From Apophysomyces variabilis (taxonomy: Eukaryota; Mucoromycota; Mucoromycetes; Mucorales; Mucoraceae), in the NCBI GenBank assembly GCA_002749535.1, contig MZZL01000386.1, positions 124,001-188,000 on the forward strand: a DNA stretch of 64,000 nt, written 5' to 3'. The translations under genes and the position numbers were made by a program. Of the stretch, positions 31,677 to 47,174 are shown in pieces (the first letter of the stretch is position 1; each line of letters begins with the position of its first letter). Under the pieces are notes generated by a model that searched no databases, had not been told where the DNA came from, and saw only the letters and a list, made by a program, of their open reading frames with translations.

Positions 31677-33175
31677 ATGCTTCGAACAACGCATTTCTTC
31701 CGAAATACATCATCGACTACATATCTCGCCAGCAAAAGGTTATTCTATGTAACAAGACAAGTAAGCATAGACCAACGAACCTCATCCAGTGCCTTCTGAT
31801 TAGAGCGAAAACAATTCTAGAGACAAAATGCATTGTCAGCTAAGCAAGCAACGGATGCGTCATCTCCCAGCTGGTCTTCCGCAGAAAAGTTCACAAAAGA
31901 CATGACATTCATACAGAATATGGAACCATTAAAGGCTTATCGGGTGATGGACCACACCGGCACCGTCTTAGATGAGAAACACGATCCCAATCTGCCAAAA
32001 GAGATGGTTCTAGACTGTTACAAGAAAATGGTGAGCCTACATACCATGGATGGAATATTATATGAGGCACAACGCCAGGGCCGTATCAGTTTCTATATGA
32101 CGCATTACGGTGAAGAGGCCCTGATCGGAAGCGCCGCAGCTTTGCAGCCCGAGGATGTCGTTTTTGGTCAGGTAGGATATATAAAAAACAATATCTAGCT
32201 CATCATCTCTCCCGAAGAAGCGATTATACTTATTCAAGATAAAAATTTACTAGTACCGTGAAGCATTCATGCTCTTATATCGTGGCTTTACAATGGATGA
32301 GATTACGAATCAATGCTTCTCCAATGAACTGGACTACGGCAAAGGAAGACAAATGCCCATCCATTATGGTTCTAAAAAGCACAACTTTCAAACTATCTCT
32401 TCACCGTTAGGAACTCAGATCCCCCAAGCTGCTGGTGCAGCCTATGCCCTCAAGCTATCCGGAAAACAGGCCTGTGCTATATGTTTCTTCGGAGAGGGTG
32501 CTGCATCCGAAGGTGACTTTCACGCTGGATTAAATATGGCTGCCACTTTGGGTAGTCCAACGATCTTCTTCTGGTAAGCACCGTGTATTTATCTAGTATT
32601 TGCAATATCATTTATGACCCAGAAACAGTCGTAACAACGGATATGCCATTTCCACACCTTCATCCGAACAATACAAGGGGGACGGCATTGCGAGCAGAGG
32701 TGCAGGTTATGGTATCGATACCATAAGAATTGACGGCAATGACATCTGGGCTGTCTATAACGCTACCAAAGCTGCACGAACAATCGCTTTAGAGGAGAAA
32801 AAACCCGTTCTGATTGAAGCAATGACCTACCGTATTGGCCATCATAGCACATCCGATGATTCCACCAAATATCGAGACCGTAAAGAGGTGGAGGAACGTG
32901 CACAGTTTGATAATCCAATTACCCGTCTCAGACGATACCTGGAAAATAAACAATGGTGGAGCCAGGAAGAAGACGACAACTGGAGAAAGGAAGTAAAGAA
33001 ACAAGTGCTCACCAGTTTTGCTGCAGCAGAGAAGAAGAAAAAGCCAGCGATCCGTAATCTATTCACAGATGTGTACGATGAGATGACTCCGAATTTGGTT
33101 GCACAGCATCGGGAATTGGAAGAACTGATCAAGAAATATCCAGAATACTACTCAACCAAAGAATTTGCTTCCTAA
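31677..33175 (+). CDS. BCKDHA: Branched-chain 2-oxoacid dehydrogenase E1 alpha subunit
   Basis: Mitochondrial thiamine-diphosphate enzyme that decarboxylates the ketoacids of Leu, Ile and Val. Exons 31677-31760, 31821-32171, 32254-32573, 32629-33175 give 433 residues. Exon 1 encodes a 28-residue basic presequence ([13 protein letters not shown]...), and joining it to exon 2 at the TTCTAG acceptor keeps the frame. Family motifs: [41 protein letters not shown], the TPP-binding [15 protein letters not shown]...RNNGYAIST, and the phosphorylation loop [12 protein letters not shown]. The presence of the regulatory serines suggests kinase control as in animals. The next gene in the same direction starts 357 bp downstream. 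Confidence 0.97.
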
Positions 33176-33532
33176 TATGTATTTGATATAGTGTCTACTT
33201 GCTAGAGTAGATGAATAGATATGTATTACGTTGTATTTAAAGTATTCATTGAAATATATATCCTTTCCTTGGAGCAACTAGATTTGCTGAAAGTACATGG
33301 AATTGCAGTACGTTAGAGCAACCGAACGGGATAGATGTATATACTAACTGCTCAAAGGAGCTCGCCTCACAATCTCAAGCCAGGCAGATCGCAATATATT
33401 AACTGCAGAAAAGGGTGCAAATAAAGGGTGAGGCCCGTTTTGCCAAACCTTACTGGGCACGTCACTAAGCGCGTCTGTGGCCTGCGAGTCCGACGGGAGC
33501 TTTTTGTCCTCCGGTTCTTAATCTTCATCAGA
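33176..33532. other. spacer between E1-alpha and ArfGAP genes
   Basis: 357 bp that would carry a terminator region and a short promoter. No other feature is visible. Confidence 0.35.
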
Positions 33533-36683
<3,151 letters not shown>

Positions 36684-37413
36684 CTATTACTATATTTCAT
36701 AGCAACACCTGTTATTAGACAACATCATGCCTCGTTCTATAAGCAAGATACTTTTTTCTCACTTTTCTAATACAACATGTCAATTAAATTCTGAACCATG
36801 TATGTATGTTGCCTTCCAAATGTAACCTGTTCTCCGTATGAGCCACTCTGATTCGAGCCACTATCACCCCATTGTACTTCTCCGTGGTGCTTTACTGGTA
36901 TTTTCTAGTCCAATGTTTCACTTACACACTGCTCCATTAAAGCGATTGAATGAGCTAGAGTTACTCTATTACTTTGAACATGTTCCTGCCATCTCTCGCA
37001 AAGAGTCTGTACTGATTTCATACTCGAAATAACAGTTTTAGGCGAGTTTTGGTTTCACTTGTCCATTGCCTCAACTAAAATTCAGTGCAACAGAGCATTG
37101 GAAACGCTTTGATTCCTTTCTGAACCTGATGAACTTTAGCGACCAACATCTTTTTACTGCAATATGTGCTTGTACCATAGCATTAGATATGTATTTCCAT
37201 AACAGCACGTAAGTTAAGGCATATATTTCAGTCTATTAAGTGATGTATAGAGTAGGAATCTCCGGTTGCCGATTGCTGGCAAAAGACTAAGGCTGATTGA
37301 TTTCTGCTACTTGTAATCGCTTAGTTTCTGCAAGTAAAGAGAAAGAAAAGGCAGAGTGAATTTAAGTGGCACATTTACTCATTGGCCGTTGTTCGTGGTA
37401 ACCGGCCATCGGG
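36684..37413. other. interval with a possible small gene (36838-37250, plus)
   Basis: ATG 36838 opens a frame rich in His/Leu that could splice over a 33-nt interval near 37000 to ASFGFTCPLPQLKFSATEHW, continue to a good GTAAGT donor near 37206, and end shortly after. No domain is recognisable, and the required first intron is unusually short. I list it as a candidate only. Confidence 0.3.
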
Positions 37414-38448
37414 CTAGAGTTGTGTTTTATTGAGTCTTGGTCGACCTCTAGGCTTGTGCTCAACATCTTTGCAACCTATCTTTCCTGTGACAATGCAGCG
37501 ACGGCATGGTCGCATGTTGTCACAGCGAAGATGGGATCGTTTACAATGATTGCAAGCCCTATCGACATTTCGTCCTTTGTCCAAACACTGTCTTTTGTCT
37601 ACACTTCGTCGTTTTTTACTGCTGGTAGTGATACTGTTGACGGCAATGCTCTGATGATGGTGATGGTGATGGTGATGCGATCGTTCGTGTTCTTGCTGTG
37701 GTTGTGGCTGTGGTTGCTGCTGCTGCTGGTACTCGCTTGAATGGACTTCACTGTCTAGGTCATCTTCAAATTCATAGTCATCGATTTTCGTATTATCTTC
37801 GTCGTCATCCGACAGTCTTTGGCGAGATAAATAGCTGCTGATACTGATCGACCGTGAAGGTGACTGAATCCGTTGGATTTGCGAGAGATGAGGTGCACTG
37901 ACTCTCTTTTTTACCTTGGGGAACTGCCAGTCTCCAAAGGTAGAGTTGAAATACTTGTGTTGGATGGATGATGCATCGCTACTGTCACCATCGTCTGAGG
38001 ATGGAGAGCGTGATCGTAAGACATGCTTTGAATCGGTCTCTGCCACATAAGCATTTACGTCCTAATTGGGTCGTAATATTATAGATTATAGTAGTAACAA
38101 TGAAGAAGTGCTGGTTATGTGAGCGTACAGTAGGAAAAGAAAGAAACTTACACTCAGACTCACGTAACCATTCATATCTGTTGATGGCCATAGATCATCC
38201 AGATAATGGGAATCAAGGCTAGAGGAGGAATCAAAGTGAGCACCTAAACCGGAGCGGCCCATAATGGGTTCATGGAGATAATTCAAGTATGACATATCGT
38301 CGAAGCCAAGTAAATCATCTATTGTATCGTTTGGCACCAGATCAGGCGTATAAGCCAGAAATGCTTTGGCTGTATCGTCGCAGGGCAGCACTTCCTCCTC
38401 CGGGGCGGAAGTGTCGGGAAAGTTATAACGTGGGTAGGTCGTGTCCAT
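37414..38448 (-). CDS. C6 zinc-cluster (Zn2Cys6) protein with C-terminal DNA-binding domain
   Basis: Two exons, 38448-38152 and 38061-37414, give 314 residues. The N-terminal part (about 1-100) is acidic and Tyr/Asp-rich (DDLLGFDDMSYLNYL). The middle is Ser/Asp-rich with a basic patch, then poly-Gln/Pro and an eight-His run. The zinc cluster sits near the C-terminus: C269-x2-C-x6-C-x5-C-x2-C-x7-C296 (ACNHCKRSHLRC...CRRC), followed by the AT-hook-like PRGRPR. Zn2Cys6 proteins are fungal transcription factors and usually carry the cluster at the N-terminus. The finger core (HCKRSHLRCD..RPC.RC) resembles the AcuK/ERT1 group. Targets are unknown. Confidence 0.88.
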
Positions 38449-40246
38449 GCTGCGCAATTAAGACAGGGAAAAGGGGACGATCGGCAATAAAAAAGGGAAA
38501 GTAAAGAAGGGGGGAAAGATCGACATTCCGCCGATTCCCCCACACACTCTTCTTTCGTGTTGGGTCTCTCTCTCTCTCTCTCTCTCTCACACCGCCTTCT
38601 TTCGCTCTTAAACAGATTGCATAATTACATCTGCATTCTCTTCCGGTTTAACATAAAAAAGAATTTCAAAATAAGCCGTAAAATAATTCGAAACAGATAC
38701 AGTGCGTCTTTATATTCTCTCTTTCCTAAAACATGATAACCCGGCTAAAAGCTGATGGAAATTGTCAAGGATACTTTAATCCAATGTCATATCCGGGATA
38801 GCAGCCATCGATAGCTTAGGTTTCGCCAAGGAAACATGATGGGGACATAAAAAATTTATCACAGTTGATATTCAATTGTAGATGAAGATGATAGGAGTAT
38901 TTCCAAAGAGCACAGTAAGGTCTTGCTTCTGCTAAATCCAGTCTCTCTCGATAATTCTTCTTAAGCTGCAGGGACCATTGTTGCGGAGATCCAATCAGCA
39001 AGCATTAGACTGCGTAATGGAACGCACCTTAATAATTGATCTACATATGTCACGCACATATCTTGCATAAATGATTGTAATCACTTTGCTTAAAGTTGTT
39101 GTGTTCGAGTTCCTGAAGAGCTAGTGTTTGGTAATTCCGCATTAGACATTAGATTGACTGAAAGCAGCCATGGAGCACGTCCCACCGGATTTGGTAGAGT
39201 CCTACTATGGTTTATGTGTGTCTTGATCGCCATATCGCCCAGCTTCCTTACCAGCAAATCATGTAATAAGAAGTCCTAAAGTAATATCATCGTAAAAAAA
39301 AAGACGACGTTTTGCTTAGACATCTCCGCATTATCGAGAATTCAGTATCCCAATATGCTCTCAACTCCACTTCTATTAATATCGATTGTATGAACTAAAG
39401 CAATGAACATGATTCGATTGCGAAGAATGCTAGGTGCTTTATTTTTTCCTAACCAGATTTTGCAAAAATGGTTATTCAGCCAAAAGGGGAAACTTAATTT
39501 TTTTTTCTTGATCTGCAAAGGCCTGCAGAACGATAGACAGTATATGAAATTGAGAAGGGCCAATAAAGAACATTGTAGCAGAACATTGTACGAGCTGGTG
39601 ATGCCGTGGCAGATGTAAACCACATTCTGACGATTAACACCTGTCATTCTTAGCTCTTCCTTCAAACGCCAAAGATAGGAAATTTATAGTTCAAACGGAC
39701 AAGAATATCAATATTTCAATAGGAAAGAAAGGAGTAAGCAGCACTTCTGGAAATTTGTCAAATGTCGGTACAGCTTTCCTGCTGATCTGCGTGTTGAGAT
39801 CCTTTTTAAAGCGGCAAACTCAGATGCTACGCAAAATATATTGGCTTTTATTATAGACATCCATTATCAGTTGTTCAATGAAGAGTTTTACAATCAATAT
39901 ATTTATTTAGTTTTTGCGGCTTCCCCTGAAAGAAGCAGCGTCATTCAAAACGTAGGCACACGGTAGTTATTACAGTGACAGTGGCTGACTCTCAGTTACG
40001 ATGCTATTTTTAACGTTCATCTCTGTAATCCAGCGTCATCCAGCTGCCTAGGCTTACTAAAGATGACTCAAGGCACCATTGAAAAGTACACTATAGCAAT
40101 GGTGGGCTCCCAGTGTCTACGCGGGTAAATAGTTGTTCCTTGACTGCAGTATGACGCACTTTTTATCTCCGCCAAAAGTTGGAAATCACTAAGCAACGCG
40201 AACCTTGGAACGCGCTTGCCAGCATTCCGAGTTTCGCAAAAACCCA
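38449..40246. other. intergenic with (TC)n tract and unexplained coding-like fragments
   Basis: A (TC)n microsatellite lies at about 38568-38590, upstream of the zinc-cluster gene. A stop-free frame without ATG runs at 39679-39963 (plus), and a second frame of about 45 codons ends at TAA 40126-40128. See the separate entry. Otherwise AT-rich and empty. Confidence 0.4.
39679..40128 (+). pseudogene. orphan coding-like fragment with an F-box-like start
   Basis: 96 codons are open from 39679 (just after TAG) to TAG 39964-39966, containing FPADLRVEILFKAANSDA, which resembles the first helix of an F-box. A following frame, 39991-40128, reads WLTLSYDAIFNVHLCNPASSS. A 30-nt gap with GT..AG ends could join them in phase, but that is short for an intron. 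There is no credible start exon. It is either a decayed gene or a gene whose first exon I cannot find. Confidence 0.3.
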
Positions 40247-42295
40247 ATGTCCAACAGCGAGCAGTCTGCTAATCTAAGGGCATACATCTGCCGTGAAGTC
40301 AAGTCATTGTACAGTCTTTAGCAAATAAGTTGACCTCTTTCATTAACCTTTCCAATCGTTAGATGCGATGCAGATCCGGAAGTTCTAGCGCAGTACATCC
40401 TCGCCCTTGTTAGTACCGGCGAAAGCACAGATACATTGAAAACCTCACTTGCCGAAAAATTGAACGAGTTTTTCGATGATCGTATGTTATTGCGCTTGTT
40501 GTTGATTTGGAAAATGTGGCTGATTAGGAGCTGTAGAGACGGGCCCTTTCTTGGACAGACTTTTCCAAGAGATCGAGCGTGAAAAAGCTGAATCTTCTGA
40601 AAAGCCTTTACGTCTAAGCGATTATTCTGAGGACGAAGATGATGGCGATCGCAACTTTAAGCATAGACGTCCTCGATCCCAGACCGAAGATTCAAAACGT
40701 CGTTTGCCCGCAGATTCTCAAGAAGAACCACCTCAAAAGTATTCGAGGAGCGAGGGGACAAATAGAGATCGAGGATCAGGACGGACGTTTGCAATGGAGC
40801 ATCGACCACGATGCCGAGACTACAATGGTATAACTTTACCTTGCGTTCTATTCATTCATGCTGAGACTTTCGAACATTAGAGCGAGGATTCTGTATGCGG
40901 GGAGATGCATGTCCATATGACCATGGAGAAGATAGGATTGTTGTAGAAGATGGACTGCATCATTTAACTGGAATGGGAGGACCTATGGCTATGCCACCAC
41001 AGCATGTTATGGCTCCTCCAGCATTCTATCCCATGCCTCACAATGCTCGTAAGTGGGACAGTTTGGAAGTGATAATACCGGATGACTTATGTTTGGTTTG
41101 GAATTAGCTATGATAATTGGGTCAGATACCGCTTATGATCCTGAGTACGCAACTGCTATCAATGACAGTGCTCCGGATGCCCATACACAGCGAGGAAATA
41201 TGCGAACGAGAGGCGGTAGAGGTCGAGGTCGTGGCATTGGTCCTTACGATCGAAGAAGCGTGCCCTTTGATCGCACCAGCACTACGATTTCTGTACAGAA
41301 TATACCTTCGGAAATGTGCCAGTTGGCGACCGTAAACGATTATTTTAGTCGGTTTGGAACGATTACGAACATTACGATCCACGCGCCTCAGCAAAAAGCG
41401 ATTATACAGTTCTCCACCCGAGCTGAGGCCGAGGCAGCTCACAGCTCACCTGATCCTATCTTTGACAATCGGTTTGTGAAAGTTTTCTGGTATAGAGAAA
41501 ACAAACCTGCCGAGACAAAGCCTCCAGCACCTGTAACAAATGAACCAGATCCGGAACTATTGGCTGCACGCGCAGCTGAATTTGCCAAACTGAGGGAAGA
41601 AAAGAAGAAAATGCGTCAGGAACGCGTGAAGAGTGTATTAGAGGCCCACAAACAGAAACAGGAATTATTGGAACGACAGATTGCTGAACAAAAAAAACTG
41701 ATGGAGAAGCTGACATCTAGCAAAGATATGAGTCGAGCAGAGAAGGAAGAGCTGCTAAAAGCGTTAAAGAAAATAGCAGCAGAGATCGACAGCAGCAAAG
41801 CGGCAGCCGCAACATCAGCATCTTCTTCCACGGTAAACTTGATGATGCTTTATTGAGATAGCAATAGCTAAACAAAGGAAAACTCTAGACGGGGTATGGA
41901 TATGCTCCTACCTGGCCTCCTAGGCGATTTACTCTGGACAACCGACCAACATCATTGTTAGTCAAAGATATTCCTGATGATCGCAAAGAGGAGCTGCGCA
42001 AGCACTTTGAAGTAAGCTGTACTCAAATTTAAAGTCATGTATTAATGTTGAACCTTTCACAATAGCAATATGGCCGTATTACAGCATACGATACGAAGGA
42101 TAACCAGTTAATCGTTAAATATTCACAACGCTTCGAAGCTGAAAAGGTAAAGACGAGGATAGGAACCGTGTGTGGTACTTTGTTAACAAGCATCTGTAGG
42201 CACTGGCCATGGCCGCTAAATATCTTGGTGAAACTTTGCAGTTATCATGGTACACTGGGGCTACTCCTAGTGATGGCCAAACAGCTAGCAATTAG
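40247..42295 (+). CDS. RBM26/RBM27-like RNA-binding protein (PWI-like, CCCH, two RRMs)
   Basis: Nuclear RNA-decay or RNA-processing factor related to animal RBM26/27 and fission-yeast Rmn1. Eight exons: 40247-40308, 40363-40481, 40528-40827, 40881-41048, 41108-41832, 41889-42011, 42066-42146, 42200-42295; 557 residues in one frame. The N-terminal PWI-like fold reads CDADPEVLAQYILALV. A Ser/Asp/Arg-rich linker follows, then a CCCH finger C-x8-C-x5-C-x3-H (CRDYNERGFCMRGDACPYDH), a Pro/Met-rich stretch, an RGG-type segment (RGGRGRGRGIG), a first RRM (TISVQNIPSEM, AIIQFSTRAEAEAA), a Lys/Glu coiled coil, and a short C-terminal RRM (TSLLVKDIPDDRKEE). Partners in relatives are exosome-adaptor complexes; here that is inference. 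Confidence 0.9.
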
Positions 42296-42643
42296 CATGT
42301 ACATATTTTTACAATATGAAATATTCCTTGCCTTGCCTAAAAACCAAAAAAAAAAGAGTCAGAAAAAAGCCTATTCGTTCAAAGGCAATGTGTGTTAAAC
42401 GTTATTAACAGAACCCCATAGAAACATGAAGTTCATGTATGTGAGCTAAATTGGCCAAAATTAAACGTTGGCCACCACGTATATAAACGCATTTCATTCT
42501 CAAGATATCATTATGCATTGCATCATTCTGTGAGCAACATTCGTCGAACAAATAGCCCAAAGTCTGTTCTTCTTTACATGGATTAGGAACAGTAGACTCG
42601 AAGTTTGACGAAATCAATATTGGTTATATTTTATTGAATGCAG
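42296..42643. other. convergent 3' spacer
   Basis: 348 bp between the stop codons of the RBM26-like and aldo-keto reductase genes. AT-rich with no further feature. Confidence 0.35.
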
Positions 42644-43819
42644 TTAATCCCACAAAGGAAGGGACAAACCATAGCTCACGGTGTCGTTAAACCTCAGCTT
42701 CTGATCCAAACCAGCAATTTCTTTCAAGTCTTCTTCATCCAAAGACCAGTCCAACACGTCCAGGTTGTTGCGCATACGGTCAGGGTTCAAGCTTTTTGGG
42801 ATGACAATCACGTCCTTCTGCACAGACCATCGTAGAAGGACCTGAGAGGGTGTCTTGTTATGCTTGTTGGCAATGGCAACGATCACCTTGTTTTCCAGCA
42901 AAGGTGGTGTGTTCTTGGCTTCTTCTGTCATTTCAAGGTAGGAGACAGGTCCGAACGAGGAATAGGCCATGACAGCGATACCCTGTGCTTGAACCCATTT
43001 GACTAATCTCGGTTGTTGAAGGTAGGGGTGGAGTTCAACTAAGGTAGGATAATCATTATTAAGGATGTTGGAACTAACGCTTAAAGACGTAATTTTTTTT
43101 TCTTTTACCTTGCAAAACGGCCGGTTTATATTTACAGTAGGTAAGGAGATCCAAGATGGTTTGCACATTGAAGTTGGAAATGCCAATGTTGCGAGCCAAT
43201 TTGGCATCTACCAGCTTCTCTAATTCACGCCATGTATCTTGAATGGGAGAGTTTTCGATAATCAACTCATTGGTCTTCTCATCGGCCCAGCCAAGTGTGT
43301 TGTCATCGACATAAGCAAGTGGAACAGGGACTTTGATAACAGAATTAAAGAAATTATCAGATATACATATATATCACGCGTCAACACGCTTATCCTTTCA
43401 CGAGAGATAGACTTACAATGAATTAAGTAAAGATCCACATAATCCAAACCTAGGTCCTTGAGCTGTCGGTCGAAGGCAGGTCGTACGCGATCCTTGTGAT
43501 GGAAGTTGTTCCACAGTTTAGTCACCACTGCAACGAACGTTCTGTGAGATTCCTGGCTATATGGATAATGTTCACTCACAAAAGAGGGAATCTTACCAAA
43601 CAAATCTTCGCGTTTGACAATGCCTTCGTTGATAGCCTTCTTAATGCCACGGCCGACTTCAACTTCGTTGCCATACACAGCCGCACCATCCAATAACCGA
43701 TAACCAATCTTGATAGCATTGTAGACGGCTTCTTCTGCATCCTCGTTAGGGATCTTCCATAAACCGTAGCCAACCTTGGGCATCAAGTCATGAGTACGGT
43801 TCAACGTGATATGGCTCAT
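42644..43819 (-). CDS. Aldo-keto reductase (xylose/glycerol-type)
   Basis: NAD(P)H-dependent cytosolic reductase of sugar aldehydes and related carbonyls. Exons 43819-43597, 43527-43417, 43330-43109, 43038-42644 give 316 residues, standard for the family. Catalytic tetrad context: [13 protein letters not shown] (Asp, Tyr), TKLWNNFHH (Lys), LIHFP (His). Cofactor-site motifs follow, [11 protein letters not shown] and [13 protein letters not shown] (the Lys-Ser-x-Arg-type NADP patch). The closest known pattern is fungal xylose reductase or glycerol dehydrogenase. Intron 1 (69 nt) has no stop and is a multiple of three, so its retention would insert 23 residues. Stop TAA is at 42646-42644. Confidence 0.95.
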
Positions 43820-46800
43820 TCTTTCTTATTTTTTGGTTAGAGTGTGTCAAAAACAGGTTATGGTTGAAAAGGATCAGGGTTCTCTGTCCGCAGCAAAAGG
43901 GCGGTCGTTATATGTATGATTTCATTCCCAGATTTGCTTTCTAAGCTAAAAAAGAAAAAAAGCTGGGAAGGTTTGGGGTTTCTTTTTCCCTCTGAAAAAA
44001 AAAGGACGCCTTCCCATTCATGGGGAAGTTCCAGTGAGTCACGCTGTCCTTGCTTCCTCCGCAGCCAGGTGACACCAACTACCGAATGAGGAAAATTGAT
44101 TTTGAGTAAGTAATCATTTAGACCCTTAACCCCGGAACGTTGATCACCCAATGAATGCCGACATCGAAACTATTCTGATATTGGCCAATAAACAAGGATA
44201 AGATTGAAAGCTTCCTTTGCTCTGTTCACTGCCTTCTATTCTTTTGTCATCAAAAAGCATTTGGTTCCGGATGCTCATGAGACTGGGGACATAGTGTAAC
44301 TTTCTACATGCTAGTGCAAAAACTTTGAACTTTATTCAAAACCCATTCCCGAGATATTCAGAGTTTCCCGCTTTTTAGAACCCTCAGACGCGTAATATTC
44401 TCTCTCTCCGTGTGTGTGTAGCAACTACAGTGATCCCATAAAGTAATTGTACGGTAAAATTGAGTCTCGCTCTTTCAAAAATGCCTGTCGTAGTTGTGTG
44501 ATCGTGTGCTTCGAAATCAAAAGTAGCACCATCCAGGAAATGTGTTGGCGTATTTTCTGTTGCATGAACAAGATCTTAGCGCTACCAAGAGCGATATATA
44601 TCATATGCGCTCTATTCTGCAGCGTTTAGTTCCTTTTTTTGCTACATTTTCATGGTTTTTTAAATGCGTATTCAATATTTATTTGAGGATGAGCAAGGAA
44701 ATCTTTTTAACGAGAATGGTAGACATGAGCCCATGGAGGACATTGTTAATCAGGAATAATTAATTATCGTACTAGAGATCAATCTTGTCAAGCTAACGTG
44801 CCGCGAATAGATAAGCCTAGAGATGAAGATTCTCGTATGGGAGGTATGACGGATAAAAGTGCTTCGACTTCCTACACTTTTCAGAACAAGCCTCGATTCT
44901 TCAACCGGAAACGTTGACAGGTATGTGAGTGCCTCTGCTGCGTTGAAACAATTACCTACTCATGTTCGGGCAGTCGAGAGATGAACCGAACAATATGAGA
45001 TACGCCACTATAGCATTTTTAAAAGTAGTAATAAAGTAAGTCGTAGGAGCATCCTCACTAAGACACGCATGAAGAGCGTTGCCGATTTTTATCAATGCTA
45101 ATCCCTCTACCCTGATGTTGTTGAAATGACCAGATATTTAATGCAGCAAGTGGATGGTCCTCAAACGCTCGTAGCATTGTTTCTAACTTCATGAGAAATC
45201 CGTACAACCTTTTCTCTTGATAAACCCCATGAAACCTCTTTTGATAAAACTGCACCATTCTAAGTCCCGATGCGGTCAATGCCACACCAAGCTATATGGT
45301 TAGTGATCTAACAGTGGACACTCATTTTGAGAGGTCTGGTATTAACCTTCAAGAAGCACAACCAAACAGCTTATCACTGCCATGGGTTGTTCGGATAGTA
45401 AACGTGAGAGACGGAATAAAGTGAATCTTCTGAACCTAAACATTCAACATCTTCGTCACAACAAGCACACAATTTGATAAGCGTGCCGAAGCTGAAGTTG
45501 GTCCTTCGACAAAAAGTTTGAGTTTGCAAGATGGATGTCATACAAGAATACATAGCGGACAGAAATTATGGATTGCAGCGCTACAGCTAGCGCAAGGACC
45601 AAAACCAACTGCTGTTTATCCACTCAATAAGGCATATCAGATTCGACAACTGCGGTGAAAGTTTGACGAAGCTTTCACTTATAGCTGTTGCTGAGCCAGC
45701 TATTTCCATACCATAGACAGTTGGCCTTGTCCTGCCTCTACATACTATGCGTCTTCCTACGCAAACTTGATGTCCATGTTTCTATAAAAAATAGATATAC
45801 AAGTCATTGAAAAAAAAGGGCTGTGATTAGCTAAGAGCTGATAAATCACCTTGCTAGCATGGCTAAATCTGCCGGCAGATTTGACAGACTAATGCAGGAG
45901 GTGAAGTCAATGAGCAACCCATCCTGTTTAGACAACCAAGAGTTCAACGTAGTTATCCAGATGGTGCCCTATGACTTACTAGTACCGTATTTGAGCAAAG
46001 CAAATAGAACAGTGGCACTGTCATGGGAAGAACATTAATTATTACTGCAAATTGCCATATTCCAGTCAGCTTTTCTATGTCGATATAAACCAATATAGCT
46101 ACACTATGGTGTATAGTGTGAAAGGTGCCCTTTTTCATTCAACTTGTCCACCTATTTATAATTATTCGATCTTCTGCGGTATTCTAATTAGTGAACGTTC
46201 TTCTCGATGATAGGTGTATTACTTAGCTAAGTGTACTAACTGTGATAGAACAGTGTTACCTTGTCTTCTACCTCGGTGATAGAGAAGGACCGCAGTAGGT
46301 GTTCCAAACCAGAGAAGTTCATTGCAAATGGAAACACTTTGATTCCGATCATCCTGTTCATGGAACACAAAGTACTAGAAAGACAAGTCATACTACAATA
46401 TCCACTTATACCACAACAGTAAATATCTTATGTGAGCGTTTGTCGTGTTGCGTGCAAGCAGTTTATTCAAAGGTCAATCAGCAGAACTTTTCACCAAAAG
46501 TAGGGGTCTTCACTATGGCATATGGCTATAGTATAGGACCACTGTTCGTCGTCGAAAACATTTATCTATAGCTGAATTGTATAGCCTAAAGACTATAAGA
46601 CCGACTGCTTGATTGAAAAAAAAGTCTTTCATGTGGAAAGCAGCATTTTCTGCGTTTTATGTAGAGTTTATGGAAATTTTGTTTTCGATAATCAGTTTAC
46701 TTCGACATTTGGCAAGGTTACCAGAGCCAGAGCGCTTAGAAAGTCCGGCATTAATGGTAAATCGCTGGGCTTGTCAACGCGCAGCAATTAAACCACACCA

Positions 46801-46916
46801 GTCACGTTGCTAAACCGTGATTAATATGACATCAAATTTACGTCGTGCTAATTGATTTCTTGTCTGTGTACGTCTCTTCCTTTTACGTTTATTCCTGTTC
46901 TCTCATAACGTTCTCA

Positions 46917-47095
46917 GTCATCCTTGTACATGGTTCAGCTTGGTAGGCTGTGTAGTTTCGTGCTTCACGCTTGTTCCTTTCGGATCAAGTGGGCCGTCAC
47001 GGTTTCTAAACTACAAATCTTCATGCCATTCGGCTCCGTACTTGGCCCCTTCAGCGCTATTTTTTTTTATAATAGCGAGGCCGTGGGTTAGATGA
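46917..47095. repeat. direct repeat unit 1 (179 bp)
   Basis: It is almost identical to 47175-47354, differing by a run-length change of one T and one base. Near its right end it has an inverted repeat AGCGCTAT...ATAGCG around a T9 loop. The function is unknown. Confidence 0.85.
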
Positions 47096-47174
47096 TTTGG
47101 ATCTTGTTGTTAGTTTTCCAGCCAGTTCAGGTAATGCTTGGTCTTGATATTACTCTCATCGTGCTGTGATCCTG

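Noticed and set aside
37420..37740. plus-strand frame opposite the zinc-cluster gene
   Set aside because: It is the shadow of the Gln/His repeats; the minus-strand protein has a complete C6 motif.
38568..38590. (TC)n tract as a promoter element
   Set aside because: It is a simple microsatellite; position upstream of the zinc-cluster gene alone is not evidence of function.
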